64,000 nt of DNA. Origin: Flavobacteriaceae bacterium D16 (GTDB taxonomy: Bacteria > Bacteroidota > Bacteroidia > Flavobacteriales > Flavobacteriaceae). A program made the translations under genes and the position numbers. Positions 1-8,680 of the stretch are shown here, in pieces. Where the stretch lies: assembly GCA_021295155.1 (NCBI GenBank), contig JAJTJC010000036.1, forward strand, positions 496,001-560,000, read 5' to 3'. Position 1 is the first letter of the stretch. Each line of letters begins with the position of its first letter. The notes below the pieces were generated by a model. The model searched no databases. It had not been told where the DNA came from and saw only the letters and a list, made by a program, of their open reading frames with translations.

Positions 1-2
1 AC

Positions 3-686
3 TTATTGGCGATTCCTACGGCTTTTTCCTTCTAAAACCAGCACCAGTTCCCCTTTTATTGGATGGTTTTCAAAATGGGTGATTACTTCTGTTAGCGTTC
101 CGCGTATGGTCTCCTCAAACTTCTTGCTCAGCTCCCTGGAAACCGAAATATTACGATTTTCACCACAATATTCCATCAGCTGTGTCAAGGTCTTGACCAG
201 TCTGTGTGGAGATTCATATAATACCATGGTGCGTTCTTCTTCTGCCAGATGCAATAATCTTGTTTGCCTTCCCTTTTTCGGGGGCAAAAATCCTTCAAAT
301 GCAAAACGGTCACAAGGCAGACCACTTACCACAAGTGCAGGAACAAATGCCGTTGGTCCCGGCAGGCAATTAACCTCTACCCCGGCACTAATACAGGCCC
401 TGGTCAACAGAAATCCCGGATCAGAAATCCCGGGTGTCCCCGCGTCTGAAATAAGGGCCATTGAAGCTCCTTGTTTCAATTTTTCAATGAGCATTGGAAC
501 CTGTTTATGCTCATTGTGCATATGGTGGCTTTTAACAGGCGTTTCTATGCCAAAATGTTGCAAGAGTTTCCCGCTGGTGCGCGTATCCTCAGCCAGTATC
601 AGATCTACTTCTTTGAGAACCCGCAATGCCCTATGTGTTATGTCTTCCAGGTTCCCTATTGGTGTGGGGACGATATAAAGCAACAT
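3..686 (-). CDS. rsmI: 16S rRNA (cytidine-1402-2'-O)-methyltransferase RsmI
   Basis: This 227-residue protein is full length for the RsmI family, which 2'-O-methylates C1402 of 16S rRNA in the decoding centre using SAM. Visible family motifs in order are PTPIGNLEDIT near the N-terminus, the LAEDTRTSGKLL segment, SDAGTPGISDPG around residue 80-90 and the FEGFLPPKKGRQ block around residue 130. The ATG at 684-686 starts directly on the conserved MLLYIVPTP segment. The gene lies downstream of an unrelated hypothetical gene on the same strand, from which it is separated by a strong terminator, so it probably has its own promoter. The stop codon lies only two bases from the window edge, so its downstream context is unseen. 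Confidence 0.95.
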   Translation of the reverse strand: MLLYIVPTPIGNLEDITHRALRVLKEVDLILAEDTRTSGKLLQHFGIETPVKSHHMHNEHKQVPMLIEKLKQGASMALISDAGTPGISDPGFLLTRACISAGVEVNCLPGPTAFVPALVVSGLPCDRFAFEGFLPPKKGRQTRLLHLAEEERTMVLYESPHRLVKTLTQLMEYCGENRNISVSRELSKKFEETIRGTLTEVITHFENHPIKGELVLVLEGKSRRNRQ

Positions 687-716
687 TATTTAATTAAAAT
701 ATTAGCAAAATAAAAA

Positions 717-744
717 GCCGAAAGTTAGCTTAGGAACTTTCGGC
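717..744 (-). terminator. Intrinsic terminator after the 226-residue hypothetical gene
   Basis: A perfect 10-bp stem (GCCGAAAGTT / AACTTTCGGC) with an 8-nt loop is followed, on the minus strand, by TTTTTATTTT. It lies 26 nt after the stop of the minus-strand gene at 770-1450 and before rsmI. Confidence 0.85.
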
Positions 745-769
745 ATTATCATCTTTCTATAAGGTACGA

Positions 770-1450
770 TTAAGCGAAACGTCTTTCAATAATTGCCATA
801 AAGCGATTTTCATAAGCTTCTTTACCATTCCAGTTATCGTATTCAGGCTTGATCATATTTTCAATAAACGCACGAGAACGTTCTTCCGAGTCAATGGTAT
901 TCAACTGTGAAATTACACGGTTAAAATCTTCCGTGCTTTCTCGGAACAAGTGTTTAACAAAGGCAAGGCGATCATTAAGGTCTACTTTGATTTCCCGGGC
1001 AACCCATTTGTCATTTACCGATTTAACAGGCGCCTGGTCATTACCCTCAGCGGGGTCCAGTATTTCCTTTTCCTGTTTCACCATCTCATTTTTGGCAACA
1101 AATTCCCGAAAAACCTGTTCAACCTCAGCAGCCGAAGGCATTTCAGATACCATATGCTTGATGGTGTCAATACCGGGAGTGATTATGTCCTCATCATGAG
1201 GGTTATTTTCCGGAACGGAGCGGTTTTCAGTCATAACGGCATTGGCCAATGTCTCAAACTTTGATGCAAAAACATTTTTAGAAACATCAATCTGTATATC
1301 GTCCAGTTTCTCCTCTATAAATCTTAAAACAGCCAGCTTTTCATAAAGGTTTTTGGCATTTTCATAAAGCTGAGATATGTCCTTGTCCTCCTGAGAAGTC
1401 AGGATTTCTGTTGCCATTTTTACTAATTCTTCTTTTAATTTCCTCTTCAT
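770..1450 (-). CDS. Conserved hypothetical helical protein
   Basis: I do not recognise a named domain in this 226-residue protein. It has no signal peptide or membrane segment and is rich in charged residues (EEKLDD, KQEKEI), so it is probably a soluble, largely helical cytoplasmic protein. The C-terminal part, with the segments LNDRLAFVKHLF, NRVISQLNTID and KPEYDNWNGKE, looks the most ordered and may be the functional core. A low-complexity acidic middle (residues about 75-130) separates it from an N-terminal coiled region. It is divergently arranged with tdk and followed by its own terminator, so it is a single-gene unit. From memory this type of protein is common beside tdk in Flavobacteriia, but that is not proven here. 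Confidence 0.75.
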   Translation of the reverse strand: MKRKLKEELVKMATEILTSQEDKDISQLYENAKNLYEKLAVLRFIEEKLDDIQIDVSKNVFASKFETLANAVMTENRSVPENNPHDEDIITPGIDTIKHMVSEMPSAAEVEQVFREFVAKNEMVKQEKEILDPAEGNDQAPVKSVNDKWVAREIKVDLNDRLAFVKHLFRESTEDFNRVISQLNTIDSEERSRAFIENMIKPEYDNWNGKEAYENRFMAIIERRFA

Positions 1451-1532
1451 CTTTTTAACCCTAAGGCACAGGTTTAGGTCTTTCTTTTTTAATACTTTTA
1501 TACTTTCCCTTTAAGTAGAACGCCAGGCAAAC

Positions 1533-1540
1533 TACTTTCG
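1533..1540 (+). promoter_or_regulatory. Candidate -7 box upstream of tdk
   Basis: TACTTTCG is a one-mismatch match to the Bacteroidota -7 element TAnnTTTG, 14 nt before the tdk ATG. The identical octamer precedes the regulator at 61201. No clear -33 TTG is seen at 19-20 nt, so the assignment is tentative. Confidence 0.35.
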
Positions 1541-1554
1541 TCTAAAATTACAAA

Positions 1555-2199
1555 ATGTTTCTCGAAAACACTGTTAATCACAAAGAACAATTCGGATGGA
1601 TCGAGGTAATCTGCGGCTCCATGTTTTCGGGTAAAACAGAAGAATTGATACGTAGGTTGAAACGGGCTCAGTTTGCCAAACAAAAAGTGGAGATATTCAA
1701 ACCCATCATCGATACCCGGTACCATGAAGAAAAAGTAGTCTCTCATGATGAGAATGAGATTCGTTCCACGCCGGTTCCTGCAGCAGCCAATATCCGGCTT
1801 CTGGCCGATGACTGTGATGTGGTAGGGATTGATGAAGCCCAATTTTTTGACGATGAGATCATTACGGTATGCAATGACTTGGCCAATATGGGTATTCGTG
1901 TAGTAGTGGCCGGACTGGATATGGACTTCAAGGGAAACCCATTCGGACCCATGCCAGCCCTCATGGCCACCGCCGAATACGTCACCAAGGTTCATGCTAT
2001 ATGCACCCGTACAGGAAATTTAGCGAATTACAGTTTTCGAAAATCCAGTAATAACGACCTGGTATTGCTTGGAGAAACTGAAGAGTACGAGCCATTAAGT
2101 CGAGCGGCGTTTTATAAGGCCATGCTCAGGGAAAAAATAAGCCATATGGATGTTGAGGCTGAGGAAGTGGTACAGATCAAAAAAAATGCGAATGGCTGA
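1555..2199 (+). CDS. tdk: Thymidine kinase
   Basis: A 214-residue type II thymidine kinase of the salvage pathway (thymidine + ATP to dTMP). The P-loop [10 protein letters not shown] lies around residues 21-30 and the Walker-B-like DEAQFF around residue 97-102. The lasso region normally carries a four-cysteine zinc site; here only one cysteine is left (AICTRTGN), and the usual C-terminal CR is SR (PLSRAAFY). From memory other flavobacterial homologues share this loss, so the enzyme probably folds without zinc. The first ATG is kept because [15 protein letters not shown] is the usual flavobacterial N-terminus. The stop lies inside the alr start region, so tdk and alr are cotranscribed and probably translationally coupled. 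Confidence 0.95.
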   Translation: MFLENTVNHKEQFGWIEVICGSMFSGKTEELIRRLKRAQFAKQKVEIFKPIIDTRYHEEKVVSHDENEIRSTPVPAAANIRLLADDCDVVGIDEAQFFDDEIITVCNDLANMGIRVVVAGLDMDFKGNPFGPMPALMATAEYVTKVHAICTRTGNLANYSFRKSSNNDLVLLGETEEYEPLSRAAFYKAMLREKISHMDVEAEEVVQIKKNANG

Positions 2200-3298
2200 T
2201 CCTCAGGAAACGGTCCTGGAAATAGATCTTCAGGCCCTTGAACACAACTACAGGTACCTCAGAGCAAGAATACATCCAAAAACCAATTTTCTGGCCGTTG
2301 TTAAAGCCTTTGCCTATGGCAGCGATACCCTTGCAATCGCGAGAAAACTGGAAACTCTGGGGGTAGATTATTTTGCTGTGGCATATACTCGTGAAGGTGT
2401 TGTCCTCAGGGACCATGGTATCAAGACCCCAATATTGGTATTACATCCGCAGCCAGTTAATTTTCCTCAGCTTATTGCCCGTTGCCTTGAGCCAAGTATT
2501 TATTCTATTGGTATTTTAAAAGCATTTCAGAAAGCTGCGCAGGCAGCAGGGCAAACAGATTATCCCGTTCACCTGAAATTCAATACCGGACTCAATCGGT
2601 TAGGTTTCCGGGAGAATGACATTGAAAGGGTTATCCGTCAATGCGAGGAATCTAATTCGATAAAGGTGCTGTCTCTTTTTTCTCACCTTGCGGCTTCAGA
2701 TGATCTTCACGAATCTCAATTCACCAAAGCTCAGATTGAAAGCTTTTCTGCAATTACAAAAGCACTATCCGAAAGACTCCCTCATAAACCCTTCCTTCAC
2801 CTCTTGAATACTTCAGGGGTACTGAATTTTCCAGAAGCTCAATACGATATGGTTCGCTGCGGAATTGGCTTATATGGTTACAGCAATAACCCGAATGTAG
2901 ATGCAGAACTGAAACCGGTTGCCACGCTTAAAACTGTTATTTCTCAAATCCATGAAATCGGTCCTGGTGAAAGTGTTGGATATAACCGCGGTTATAAGGC
3001 CTTGGATAAACGCACGATTGCGACCCTCCCAATAGGGCACGCAGATGGCATTGGCCGTATCTATGGGAATGCCAGCGGAATAGTTAAGGTTAAGGGGCGG
3101 CAAGTCCCTATCATCGGAAATGTCTGTATGGACATGCTTATGATTGATATTACCGGTATCTCCTGCAATGAAGGAGATGAGGTAATTCTTTTTGGAAAAG
3201 GCCATTCTGCAGAAGAGGTGGCAGCAGGGGCAAAAACAATCTCCTATGAACTACTCACGGGTATTTCACAACGGGTACAAAGGAACATCCTTTCTTAG
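2186..3298 (+). CDS. alr: Alanine racemase
   Basis: A PLP-dependent fold-type III racemase that makes D-alanine for peptidoglycan. The PLP lysine lies in [10 protein letters not shown] near the N-terminus, and the second catalytic base, a tyrosine, in [10 protein letters not shown] around residue 265-275. HADGIGR and [11 protein letters not shown] are further family blocks. The start at 2186 gives 370 residues, the normal length; ATG 2192 is an equally possible start six bases later. An upstream ATG at 2150 would add residues encoded inside tdk and is unlikely. The gene overlaps the end of tdk by 14 nt. KAFAYGSD replaces the more usual KANAYGHG. Confidence 0.95.
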   Translation: MRMADPQETVLEIDLQALEHNYRYLRARIHPKTNFLAVVKAFAYGSDTLAIARKLETLGVDYFAVAYTREGVVLRDHGIKTPILVLHPQPVNFPQLIARCLEPSIYSIGILKAFQKAAQAAGQTDYPVHLKFNTGLNRLGFRENDIERVIRQCEESNSIKVLSLFSHLAASDDLHESQFTKAQIESFSAITKALSERLPHKPFLHLLNTSGVLNFPEAQYDMVRCGIGLYGYSNNPNVDAELKPVATLKTVISQIHEIGPGESVGYNRGYKALDKRTIATLPIGHADGIGRIYGNASGIVKVKGRQVPIIGNVCMDMLMIDITGISCNEGDEVILFGKGHSAEEVAAGAKTISYELLTGISQRVQRNILS

Positions 3299-3336
3299 CT
3301 CTATTAACATTTCTTTAAGGATTTAGCTTTTTTGCG

Positions 3337-3344
3337 TATTTTTG
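3337..3344 (+). promoter_or_regulatory. Candidate -7 box of the mscL promoter
   Basis: TATTTTTG matches the Bacteroidota -7 consensus TAnnTTTG exactly, 32 nt before the mscL ATG in the intergenic gap. No TTG is seen at the expected -33 spacing (TTA is there). Confidence 0.5.
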
Positions 3345-3376
3345 AAGCTGCTATTAACTAATTAAAGAACACTATT

Positions 3377-3778
3377 ATGTTTAAAGAATTTAAGAATTTC
3401 ATCATGACCGGCAACGTGATTGACTTTGCGGTTGCGGTAATTATGGCTGGGGCCATCGGTTTGGTTATCAATGGCTTTGTAGCCGACATTATTATGCCCA
3501 TCGTAGGTGAATTCGCCGGGGGAATGGATTTTGCAAATCTTAAATTTGTCCTTACTGAGGCTTCAGGTGTTGAAGGAGAAGAAGGGTATGTTGCAGAAAA
3601 TGCTATTCGCTGGGGCGCCTGGGTTAATACTATTGTTAATTTAATTGTTGTAGGTTTTGTGATGTTTATTATTGTTAAAGCTTACAATAAAACCAAAACA
3701 CCACCTGCTCCACCTGCTCCCAAAGGACCTACACAGGAACAATTGCTTGCAGAGATCAGGGATCTTCTAAAGAAATAA
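3377..3778 (+). CDS. mscL: Large-conductance mechanosensitive channel MscL
   Basis: A 133-residue inner-membrane channel that opens under membrane tension to release solutes on hypo-osmotic shock. The N-terminal amphipathic helix (FKEFKNFIMTGNVIDFAVAV) runs into TM1, with the pore-lining segment and the ADIIMPIVGE motif; TM2 is NTIVNLIVVGFVMFIIVKAYNK. The C-terminal cytoplasmic helix ends TQEQLLAEIRDLLKK, as in the family. A proline-alanine linker (PPAPPAPKGP) precedes it. Length is normal. It is a single-gene unit with its own promoter candidate and terminator. Confidence 0.97.
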   Translation: MFKEFKNFIMTGNVIDFAVAVIMAGAIGLVINGFVADIIMPIVGEFAGGMDFANLKFVLTEASGVEGEEGYVAENAIRWGAWVNTIVNLIVVGFVMFIIVKAYNKTKTPPAPPAPKGPTQEQLLAEIRDLLKK

Positions 3779-3834
3779 AAGTGCCTGTCCCTTTTGAAAA
3801 GGGATTACCGCTACACTACAATTCAAACCTTAAA

Positions 3835-3875
3835 CCGCCGGGATATATGCAAAGTATTCCGGCGGATTTTTTTGT
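3835..3875 (+). terminator. Intrinsic terminator after mscL
   Basis: The stem CCGCCGGGATA / TATTCCGGCGG (one G-T pair) is followed by a T run (ATTTTTTTG), 56 nt after the mscL stop. Confidence 0.85.
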
Positions 3876-3974
3876 GTAATCTGTAACGTTTTCAAACCGT
3901 CTTATTATGAAGTTGTGGAGAACTTGTCCATCTAAACCGCTTAGGGTACATTTACAAACTAAATTATAGTCCTC

Positions 3975-4964
3975 ATGAGAGTAGCAGTTGTGGGAGCCAC
4001 CGGCATGGTGGGAGAAGTAATGTTAAAGGTATTGGCGGAGCGTAAGTTTCCGATATCCGAATTGTATCCTGTAGCCTCCGAAAGGTCCATTGGTAAAGAA
4101 ATCATTTTCAATGGTAATCCTTACAAAGTCATCGGCTTAACGCAGGCAGTTTCCCTGAAACCAGATGTGGCTATTTTTTCAGCAGGAGGTGAGACTTCTA
4201 TAGAATGGGCTCCAAAATTTGCAGAGGTCGGTACTACGGTTATCGATAATTCTTCCGCCTGGCGTATGGATCCAACCAAAAAACTGGTTGTCCCGGAAAT
4301 CAATGCCGGGGTATTAACCAGGGACGACAAAATTATTGCAAATCCCAATTGTTCTACCATACAGCTCGTAATGGCCCTTGCTCCCTTACATAAGAGATAC
4401 AGGATGACTCGGGTGGTAGTTTCAACCTATCAATCTGTTTCCGGTACGGGTGTTAAAGCGGTACGACAATTGGAAAATGAGGTTGCCGGGGTTAAGGGAG
4501 AAATGGCTTATCCCTATCCCATCAATCGCAATGCTTTACCTCATTGCGACGTATTTCTGGAGAATGGATATACGAAAGAAGAGATGAAACTGGCCAAGGA
4601 ACCACAGAAAATCCTGGATGATAAATCCTTCTCAGTTACCGCAACAGCCGTAAGGATACCCACTGCCGGTGGGCATTCTGAATCGGTGAATGTAGCCTTT
4701 GAAAATGAATTTTCCTTAGATGAGGTTCGACAGTTATTGCATGAAACTCCGGGGATAGTAGTACAGGATAATCCGGAAACCAATACCTACCCCATGCCTG
4801 TATATGCGCATGAAAAAGACGAGGTTTTTGTGGGGCGTATTCGGCGTGATGAAACCCAGCCCAGGACCCTGAATATGTGGATTGTTGCCGACAATTTACG
4901 CAAGGGGGCTGCTACAAATGCCGTTCAGATTGCCGAATACCTGGTAAACCAGAAATTGGTGTAA
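3975..4964 (+). CDS. asd: Aspartate-semialdehyde dehydrogenase
   Basis: A 329-residue NADPH-dependent enzyme that reduces aspartyl phosphate to aspartate semialdehyde on the path to lysine/diaminopimelate, threonine and methionine. The Rossmann glycine motif VGATGMVGEVML opens the protein. The catalytic cysteine is C126 in NPNCSTIQ, and the active-site histidine lies in GGHSESVNV. The length and the VRIPTAGGHSE block fit the Bacteroidota/Gram-positive type. It stands between mscL and a prolyl oligopeptidase with terminators or gaps on both sides and is probably monocistronic. Confidence 0.96.
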   Translation: MRVAVVGATGMVGEVMLKVLAERKFPISELYPVASERSIGKEIIFNGNPYKVIGLTQAVSLKPDVAIFSAGGETSIEWAPKFAEVGTTVIDNSSAWRMDPTKKLVVPEINAGVLTRDDKIIANPNCSTIQLVMALAPLHKRYRMTRVVVSTYQSVSGTGVKAVRQLENEVAGVKGEMAYPYPINRNALPHCDVFLENGYTKEEMKLAKEPQKILDDKSFSVTATAVRIPTAGGHSESVNVAFENEFSLDEVRQLLHETPGIVVQDNPETNTYPMPVYAHEKDEVFVGRIRRDETQPRTLNMWIVADNLRKGAATNAVQIAEYLVNQKLV

Positions 4965-5028
4965 TTGGTGAGTTCCAAAATTCATGTTAAAGAAGTCTTT
5001 CAACTATGGTTTCTACTTCCCTATATGG

Positions 5029-5048
5029 TAATTTAGTATACTAAATTA
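5029..5048 (+). promoter_or_regulatory. Perfect 20-bp palindrome just upstream of the prolyl oligopeptidase start
   Basis: The core AATTTAGTATACTAAATT is a perfect palindrome that extends one base pair further on each side. It ends 8 nt before the ATG at 5057. It has no loop and no T tract, so it is more like an operator or a DNA-level dyad than a terminator. The regulator is unknown. Confidence 0.4.
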
Positions 5049-5056
5049 TTTTAACC

Positions 5057-7213
5057 ATGAAAACATATTTGCCAATACTGGCTGCCGTATTTTGCCTGGT
5101 TGCCTGTGAATCAAACCCAAAAAATCAAACCATTACAGTGAATTATCCCGATACCCGCAAGGGAGATACTGTCGACACCTATTTCGGAACAGAAGTAAAA
5201 GACCCTTATCGCTGGCTGGAAGACGACCGAAGTGCGGAAACGGAGGCCTGGGTTAACGAACAGAACAGCGTAACTTTTGGTTATCTGGATAATATTCCTT
5301 TTCGGGAAGATTTAAAAAATCGCCTAGAAAAACTCTGGAATTACGAAAAGCTGAGTACTCCTTTCAAAGAAGGACCTTATACCTATTTCTACAAAAACGA
5401 TGGGCTTCAGAACCAGTCTGTGATTTACCGGCAGAAGGAAGGAGAGGAGCCGGCAGTTTTTCTGGATCCAAATACCTTTTCTGAAGACGGTACTACCTCC
5501 CTGGCTGGCCTTAGTTTTACAAAAGACGGCAATATGGTTGCCTATTCCATCTCTGAAGGAGGCAGCGACTGGAGGAAAGTGATTGTAATGAATGCCGAAA
5601 ACAGGGAAATTGTTGAAGACACTCTCGTAGATATAAAATTCAGCGGTGTTGCCTGGAAAGGGAATGAGGGTTTTTACTATTCGAGTTATGATAAACCGGA
5701 GGGAAGCGAACTATCTGCAATGACAGATCAACACAAAGTTTACTTCCATAAGTTAGGCAACGAACAATCGGAAGACAAGTTGATCTTTGGTGGGACGATG
5801 CAAGAGAAACACCGTTATATCTCAGCTGGTGTTACCGAAGACGAAAACTACCTTATCCTCTATCCCCGTATTTCAACTTCAGGAAATAAAATGTTGATCC
5901 GTGACCTGAGAGACCGCAATGGCCTTTTGGTTCCTGTATTGGATCATACTGACAGCGACACCTATGTTCTGGACAACCAGGGGAGCACCCTCTACCTGGT
6001 TACCAACTTAGATGCACCTAATCAGAAAATCGTTAAAGTAGATGCAGCAAATCCGGGACCGGAAAATTGGGTAGATGTGATCCCCGAAACGGAGAATGTG
6101 TTGAGTCCGAGTACAGGTGGGGGTTACATATTTGCGGAATATATGGTTGATGCTATTTCCAAGGTATTCCAGTACGACTTTGAAGGCAATCTCATTCGTG
6201 AGGTCCAATTGCCAGGCATTGGAAGTGCAAGCGGATTTCGTGGCAAAACCGAAGAAAAAGAATTGTATTTCAATTATTCCAACTACTACACCCCAAATTC
6301 CTCCTATAAATTTGATGTTGCCAGTGGTGAGTATGAACAATACTGGAAGCCAGAAATCGATTATAACCCAGATGATTATAAATCTACCCAGGTTTTCTAC
6401 TCTTCAAAGGATGGCACGAAGGTGCCCATGATCATCACCCACAAAAAAGGGCTGGAGCTCAATGGAAAAAATCCTGCAATTTTATATGGATATGGGGGTT
6501 TTAATGTCAGTCGTACACCGGGCTTTAGTATAGTCAATGCGGTCTGGATGGAACAGGGCGGGATCTATGCTGTTCCCAATATCCGCGGTGGCGGAGAGTA
6601 TGGAAAAAAGTGGCATGAGGCCGGGATCAAAACCAAGAAACAAAATGTTTTTGACGACTTTATTGCTGCCGCCGAATACCTGATTGAAAATAACTACACC
6701 TCCTCTGAATACCTTGCGATACGTGGGGGGTCTAATGGAGGTCTTCTGGTAGGTGCAACAATGACGCAACGCCCGGATCTTATGAAAGTAGCTTTGCCTG
6801 CTGTTGGTGTTCTCGATATGCTCCGTTACCACACCTTCACTGCCGGCGCAGGCTGGGCCTATGATTATGGTACAGCCGAGGATAGTGAAGAGATGTTCAA
6901 CTATCTCAAAGGCTATTCTCCTGTGCATAATGTCAAGGAGGGTACCGCTTATCCTGCTACTCTGATTACAACCGGAGATCATGACGACAGAGTAGTACCT
7001 GCTCATAGTTTTAAGTTTGCTGCGGAATTACAATCGAAACAATCGGGAGCAAACCCAACCCTGATACGAATAGAAACAAATGCAGGTCATGGAGCTGGTA
7101 CCCCTGTGAGCAAGACTATTGAGCAGTACGCAGATATTTTTGGATTCACATTGTACAATATGGGATTTCAGGAGCTTCCAAATCAGGCGATAATCAAGGA
7201 ATTTAAAGACTAG
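5057..7213 (+). CDS. Prolyl oligopeptidase family serine peptidase (S9A), lipoprotein
   Basis: A 718-residue secreted peptidase that cleaves short peptides after proline. The N-terminus has a short hydrophobic signal and a lipobox (LVACES, C17), so it is a predicted lipoprotein of the envelope. A seven-bladed propeller domain covers about residues 90-440, followed by the alpha/beta-hydrolase domain. The catalytic triad is visible: S559 in GGSNGGLL, Asp in GDHDDRVVP (about 641-644) and H678 in [17 protein letters not shown] near the N-terminus is a further family motif. The gene follows asd but has its own upstream region with a 20-bp palindrome, and ends in a terminator. Confidence 0.95.
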   Translation: MKTYLPILAAVFCLVACESNPKNQTITVNYPDTRKGDTVDTYFGTEVKDPYRWLEDDRSAETEAWVNEQNSVTFGYLDNIPFREDLKNRLEKLWNYEKLSTPFKEGPYTYFYKNDGLQNQSVIYRQKEGEEPAVFLDPNTFSEDGTTSLAGLSFTKDGNMVAYSISEGGSDWRKVIVMNAENREIVEDTLVDIKFSGVAWKGNEGFYYSSYDKPEGSELSAMTDQHKVYFHKLGNEQSEDKLIFGGTMQEKHRYISAGVTEDENYLILYPRISTSGNKMLIRDLRDRNGLLVPVLDHTDSDTYVLDNQGSTLYLVTNLDAPNQKIVKVDAANPGPENWVDVIPETENVLSPSTGGGYIFAEYMVDAISKVFQYDFEGNLIREVQLPGIGSASGFRGKTEEKELYFNYSNYYTPNSSYKFDVASGEYEQYWKPEIDYNPDDYKSTQVFYSSKDGTKVPMIITHKKGLELNGKNPAILYGYGGFNVSRTPGFSIVNAVWMEQGGIYAVPNIRGGGEYGKKWHEAGIKTKKQNVFDDFIAAAEYLIENNYTSSEYLAIRGGSNGGLLVGATMTQRPDLMKVALPAVGVLDMLRYHTFTAGAGWAYDYGTAEDSEEMFNYLKGYSPVHNVKEGTAYPATLITTGDHDDRVVPAHSFKFAAELQSKQSGANPTLIRIETNAGHGAGTPVSKTIEQYADIFGFTLYNMGFQELPNQAIIKEFKD

Positions 7214-7231
7214 TTATAGATAATTGCAAAT

Positions 7232-7262
7232 AAAATCCGTTTCTTGGGAAACGGATTTTTTT
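7232..7262 (+). terminator. Intrinsic terminator after the prolyl oligopeptidase
   Basis: AAAATCCGTTTC and GAAACGGATTTT form a 12-bp stem with a TTGG loop, followed by further T residues. The next gene starts only 10 nt downstream. Confidence 0.9.
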
Positions 7263-7272
7263 ATCTCCCAAG

Positions 7273-8250
7273 ATGCTTAAGCTAGATCAAATTTCCTTTA
7301 CTTATACTACCCAAGCTGTTCTGGAAAACATCTCTTTAGAAATACAGCCGGGTGAACATGTTGCTTTAATGGGAGAAAGCGGTTGCGGCAAAAGCACCCT
7401 GCTTAAATTGATCTATGGGTTGATTAGTCCAGGAAAAGGAAAGATTTTCTGGAATGATACGGAAGTTAAGGGTCCCCTGCATAACCTGATTCCGGGAGAA
7501 CCCTTTATGAAATATCTCTCCCAGGAATTCGATTTAATGCCCTATACTACCGTCCGGGAAAATATTGCCGAATTCCTTTCCGTATTCTATCCGGAAGAAC
7601 GTGAATCCCGCACCATGGAGTTATTGCGCATGATTGAACTGGAAGGCTTTGGCAATACCAAGGTGCGGTATCTGAGTATTGGACAACAACAACGAGTTGC
7701 CCTTGCCCGGGTGCTTGCTCAAAAGCCACAATTGCTTCTTTTAGACGAACCTTTTAGTCATATTGACAATTTTCGAAAAAACAGCCTAAGGCGTAATCTA
7801 TTTGATTACCTCGAAGAGGAGGGCATCACCTGTATTACAGCTACGCACGACTACCATGATGTACTGCCATTCGCAGATCGGGCTATTGTTCTCAGGGATG
7901 CTGAACTACTGGTGGAAGGGCCCATATTGGAATTATACAAACATCCTAGAAATCTCTATGTGGCTTCACTATTCGGCGAAGCTAACCTGCTGCCTATAGA
8001 TGTTATTAAGTCTTATGCCAATACCAAACGAAGGATAATCGTTTACGCACACGAATTCCGGGTATCTTTTTCTACCGGACTGCCAGTGACTGTTAAAAAG
8101 TCCTATCCGATGGGAAGCTACTTTCTAATTCAGGGGACACAAGAGAACGGGCAACCCGTTTATTTCAATTCAAATGAAACACTTATCCCAGGCCGGAATG
8201 TCTTTCTCAATATTTCCCTGGAAACTATTAACCAGCGTCTAGCTCCTTAG
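7273..8250 (+). CDS. ABC transporter ATP-binding protein (orphan)
   Basis: A 325-residue ATPase with Walker A GESGCGKST (about residues 35-43), a signature motif LSIGQQQRVALAR (LSIGQ in place of LSGGQ), Walker B LLLLDEP and the switch histidine in TATHDY. About 90 residues follow the nucleotide-binding domain and resemble the accessory C-terminal region of PotA/CysA-like importers. No permease or binding protein is adjacent, so the substrate cannot be inferred. The ATG lies 10 nt past a strong terminator, so the gene must rely on read-through or on a promoter overlapping the end of the previous gene. Only 2 nt separate it from arfB, with which it is cotranscribed. Confidence 0.9.
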   Translation: MLKLDQISFTYTTQAVLENISLEIQPGEHVALMGESGCGKSTLLKLIYGLISPGKGKIFWNDTEVKGPLHNLIPGEPFMKYLSQEFDLMPYTTVRENIAEFLSVFYPEERESRTMELLRMIELEGFGNTKVRYLSIGQQQRVALARVLAQKPQLLLLDEPFSHIDNFRKNSLRRNLFDYLEEEGITCITATHDYHDVLPFADRAIVLRDAELLVEGPILELYKHPRNLYVASLFGEANLLPIDVIKSYANTKRRIIVYAHEFRVSFSTGLPVTVKKSYPMGSYFLIQGTQENGQPVYFNSNETLIPGRNVFLNISLETINQRLAP

Positions 8251-8252
8251 TC

Positions 8253-8657
8253 ATGGATAAACAAGTACTTCTTAATGAGCTTGTTTTCAAAGCGGTTAGA
8301 AGTAGCGGTCCCGGGGGGCAGCATGCCAATAAGGTTTCCAGTAAGGTTGAACTCTTATTCGACCTTGAAGAATCAAAATCCCTGGATGATTTGGAAAAAA
8401 CACGACTTAAAAAACATTTTGGAAATCGCCTTTCCACAGGAGGTTTACTTCTTTTGCAATGTGATGATACCCGAAGTCAGCATCAGAATAAAAGCCTGCT
8501 GATCAAACGATTTTTAAAGCTAGTGGAAAAAGGTTTGGAAAAACCCAAATTAAGAAGGAAAACACGCCCACCAAAGTCTGCTGTGCGCAAACGCCTTAAT
8601 GCCAAGAAAAAGCAAGCAGAAAGGAAACAACAGCGGCAAAAACCAAAGCCGGAATAA
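8253..8657 (+). CDS. arfB: Alternative ribosome-rescue factor ArfB (GGQ peptidyl-tRNA hydrolase)
   Basis: A 134-residue homologue of E. coli ArfB/YaeJ, which enters stalled ribosomes that lack a stop codon and hydrolyses the peptidyl-tRNA. The catalytic GGQ lies in SSGPGGQHANKVSSKVEL near residue 25. The C-terminal third is strongly basic (RRKTRPPKSAVRKRLNAKKK), matching the tail that occupies the mRNA channel. Length is normal, and the lack of release-factor domains separates it from PrfA/PrfB. It is tightly linked behind the orphan ABC ATPase. Confidence 0.93.
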   Translation: MDKQVLLNELVFKAVRSSGPGGQHANKVSSKVELLFDLEESKSLDDLEKTRLKKHFGNRLSTGGLLLLQCDDTRSQHQNKSLLIKRFLKLVEKGLEKPKLRRKTRPPKSAVRKRLNAKKKQAERKQQRQKPKPE

Positions 8658-8680
8658 GTTAGTCTTGTATGTACGGCCTA

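Noticed and set aside
79-678. 199-residue plus-strand frame opposite rsmI
   Set aside because: It mirrors the conserved rsmI codons and has no recognisable motif.
1498-1995. Long open frame antisense to thymidine kinase
   Set aside because: It lies wholly opposite a clear tdk gene, shows no domain and has a low-quality composition; it is a shadow frame.
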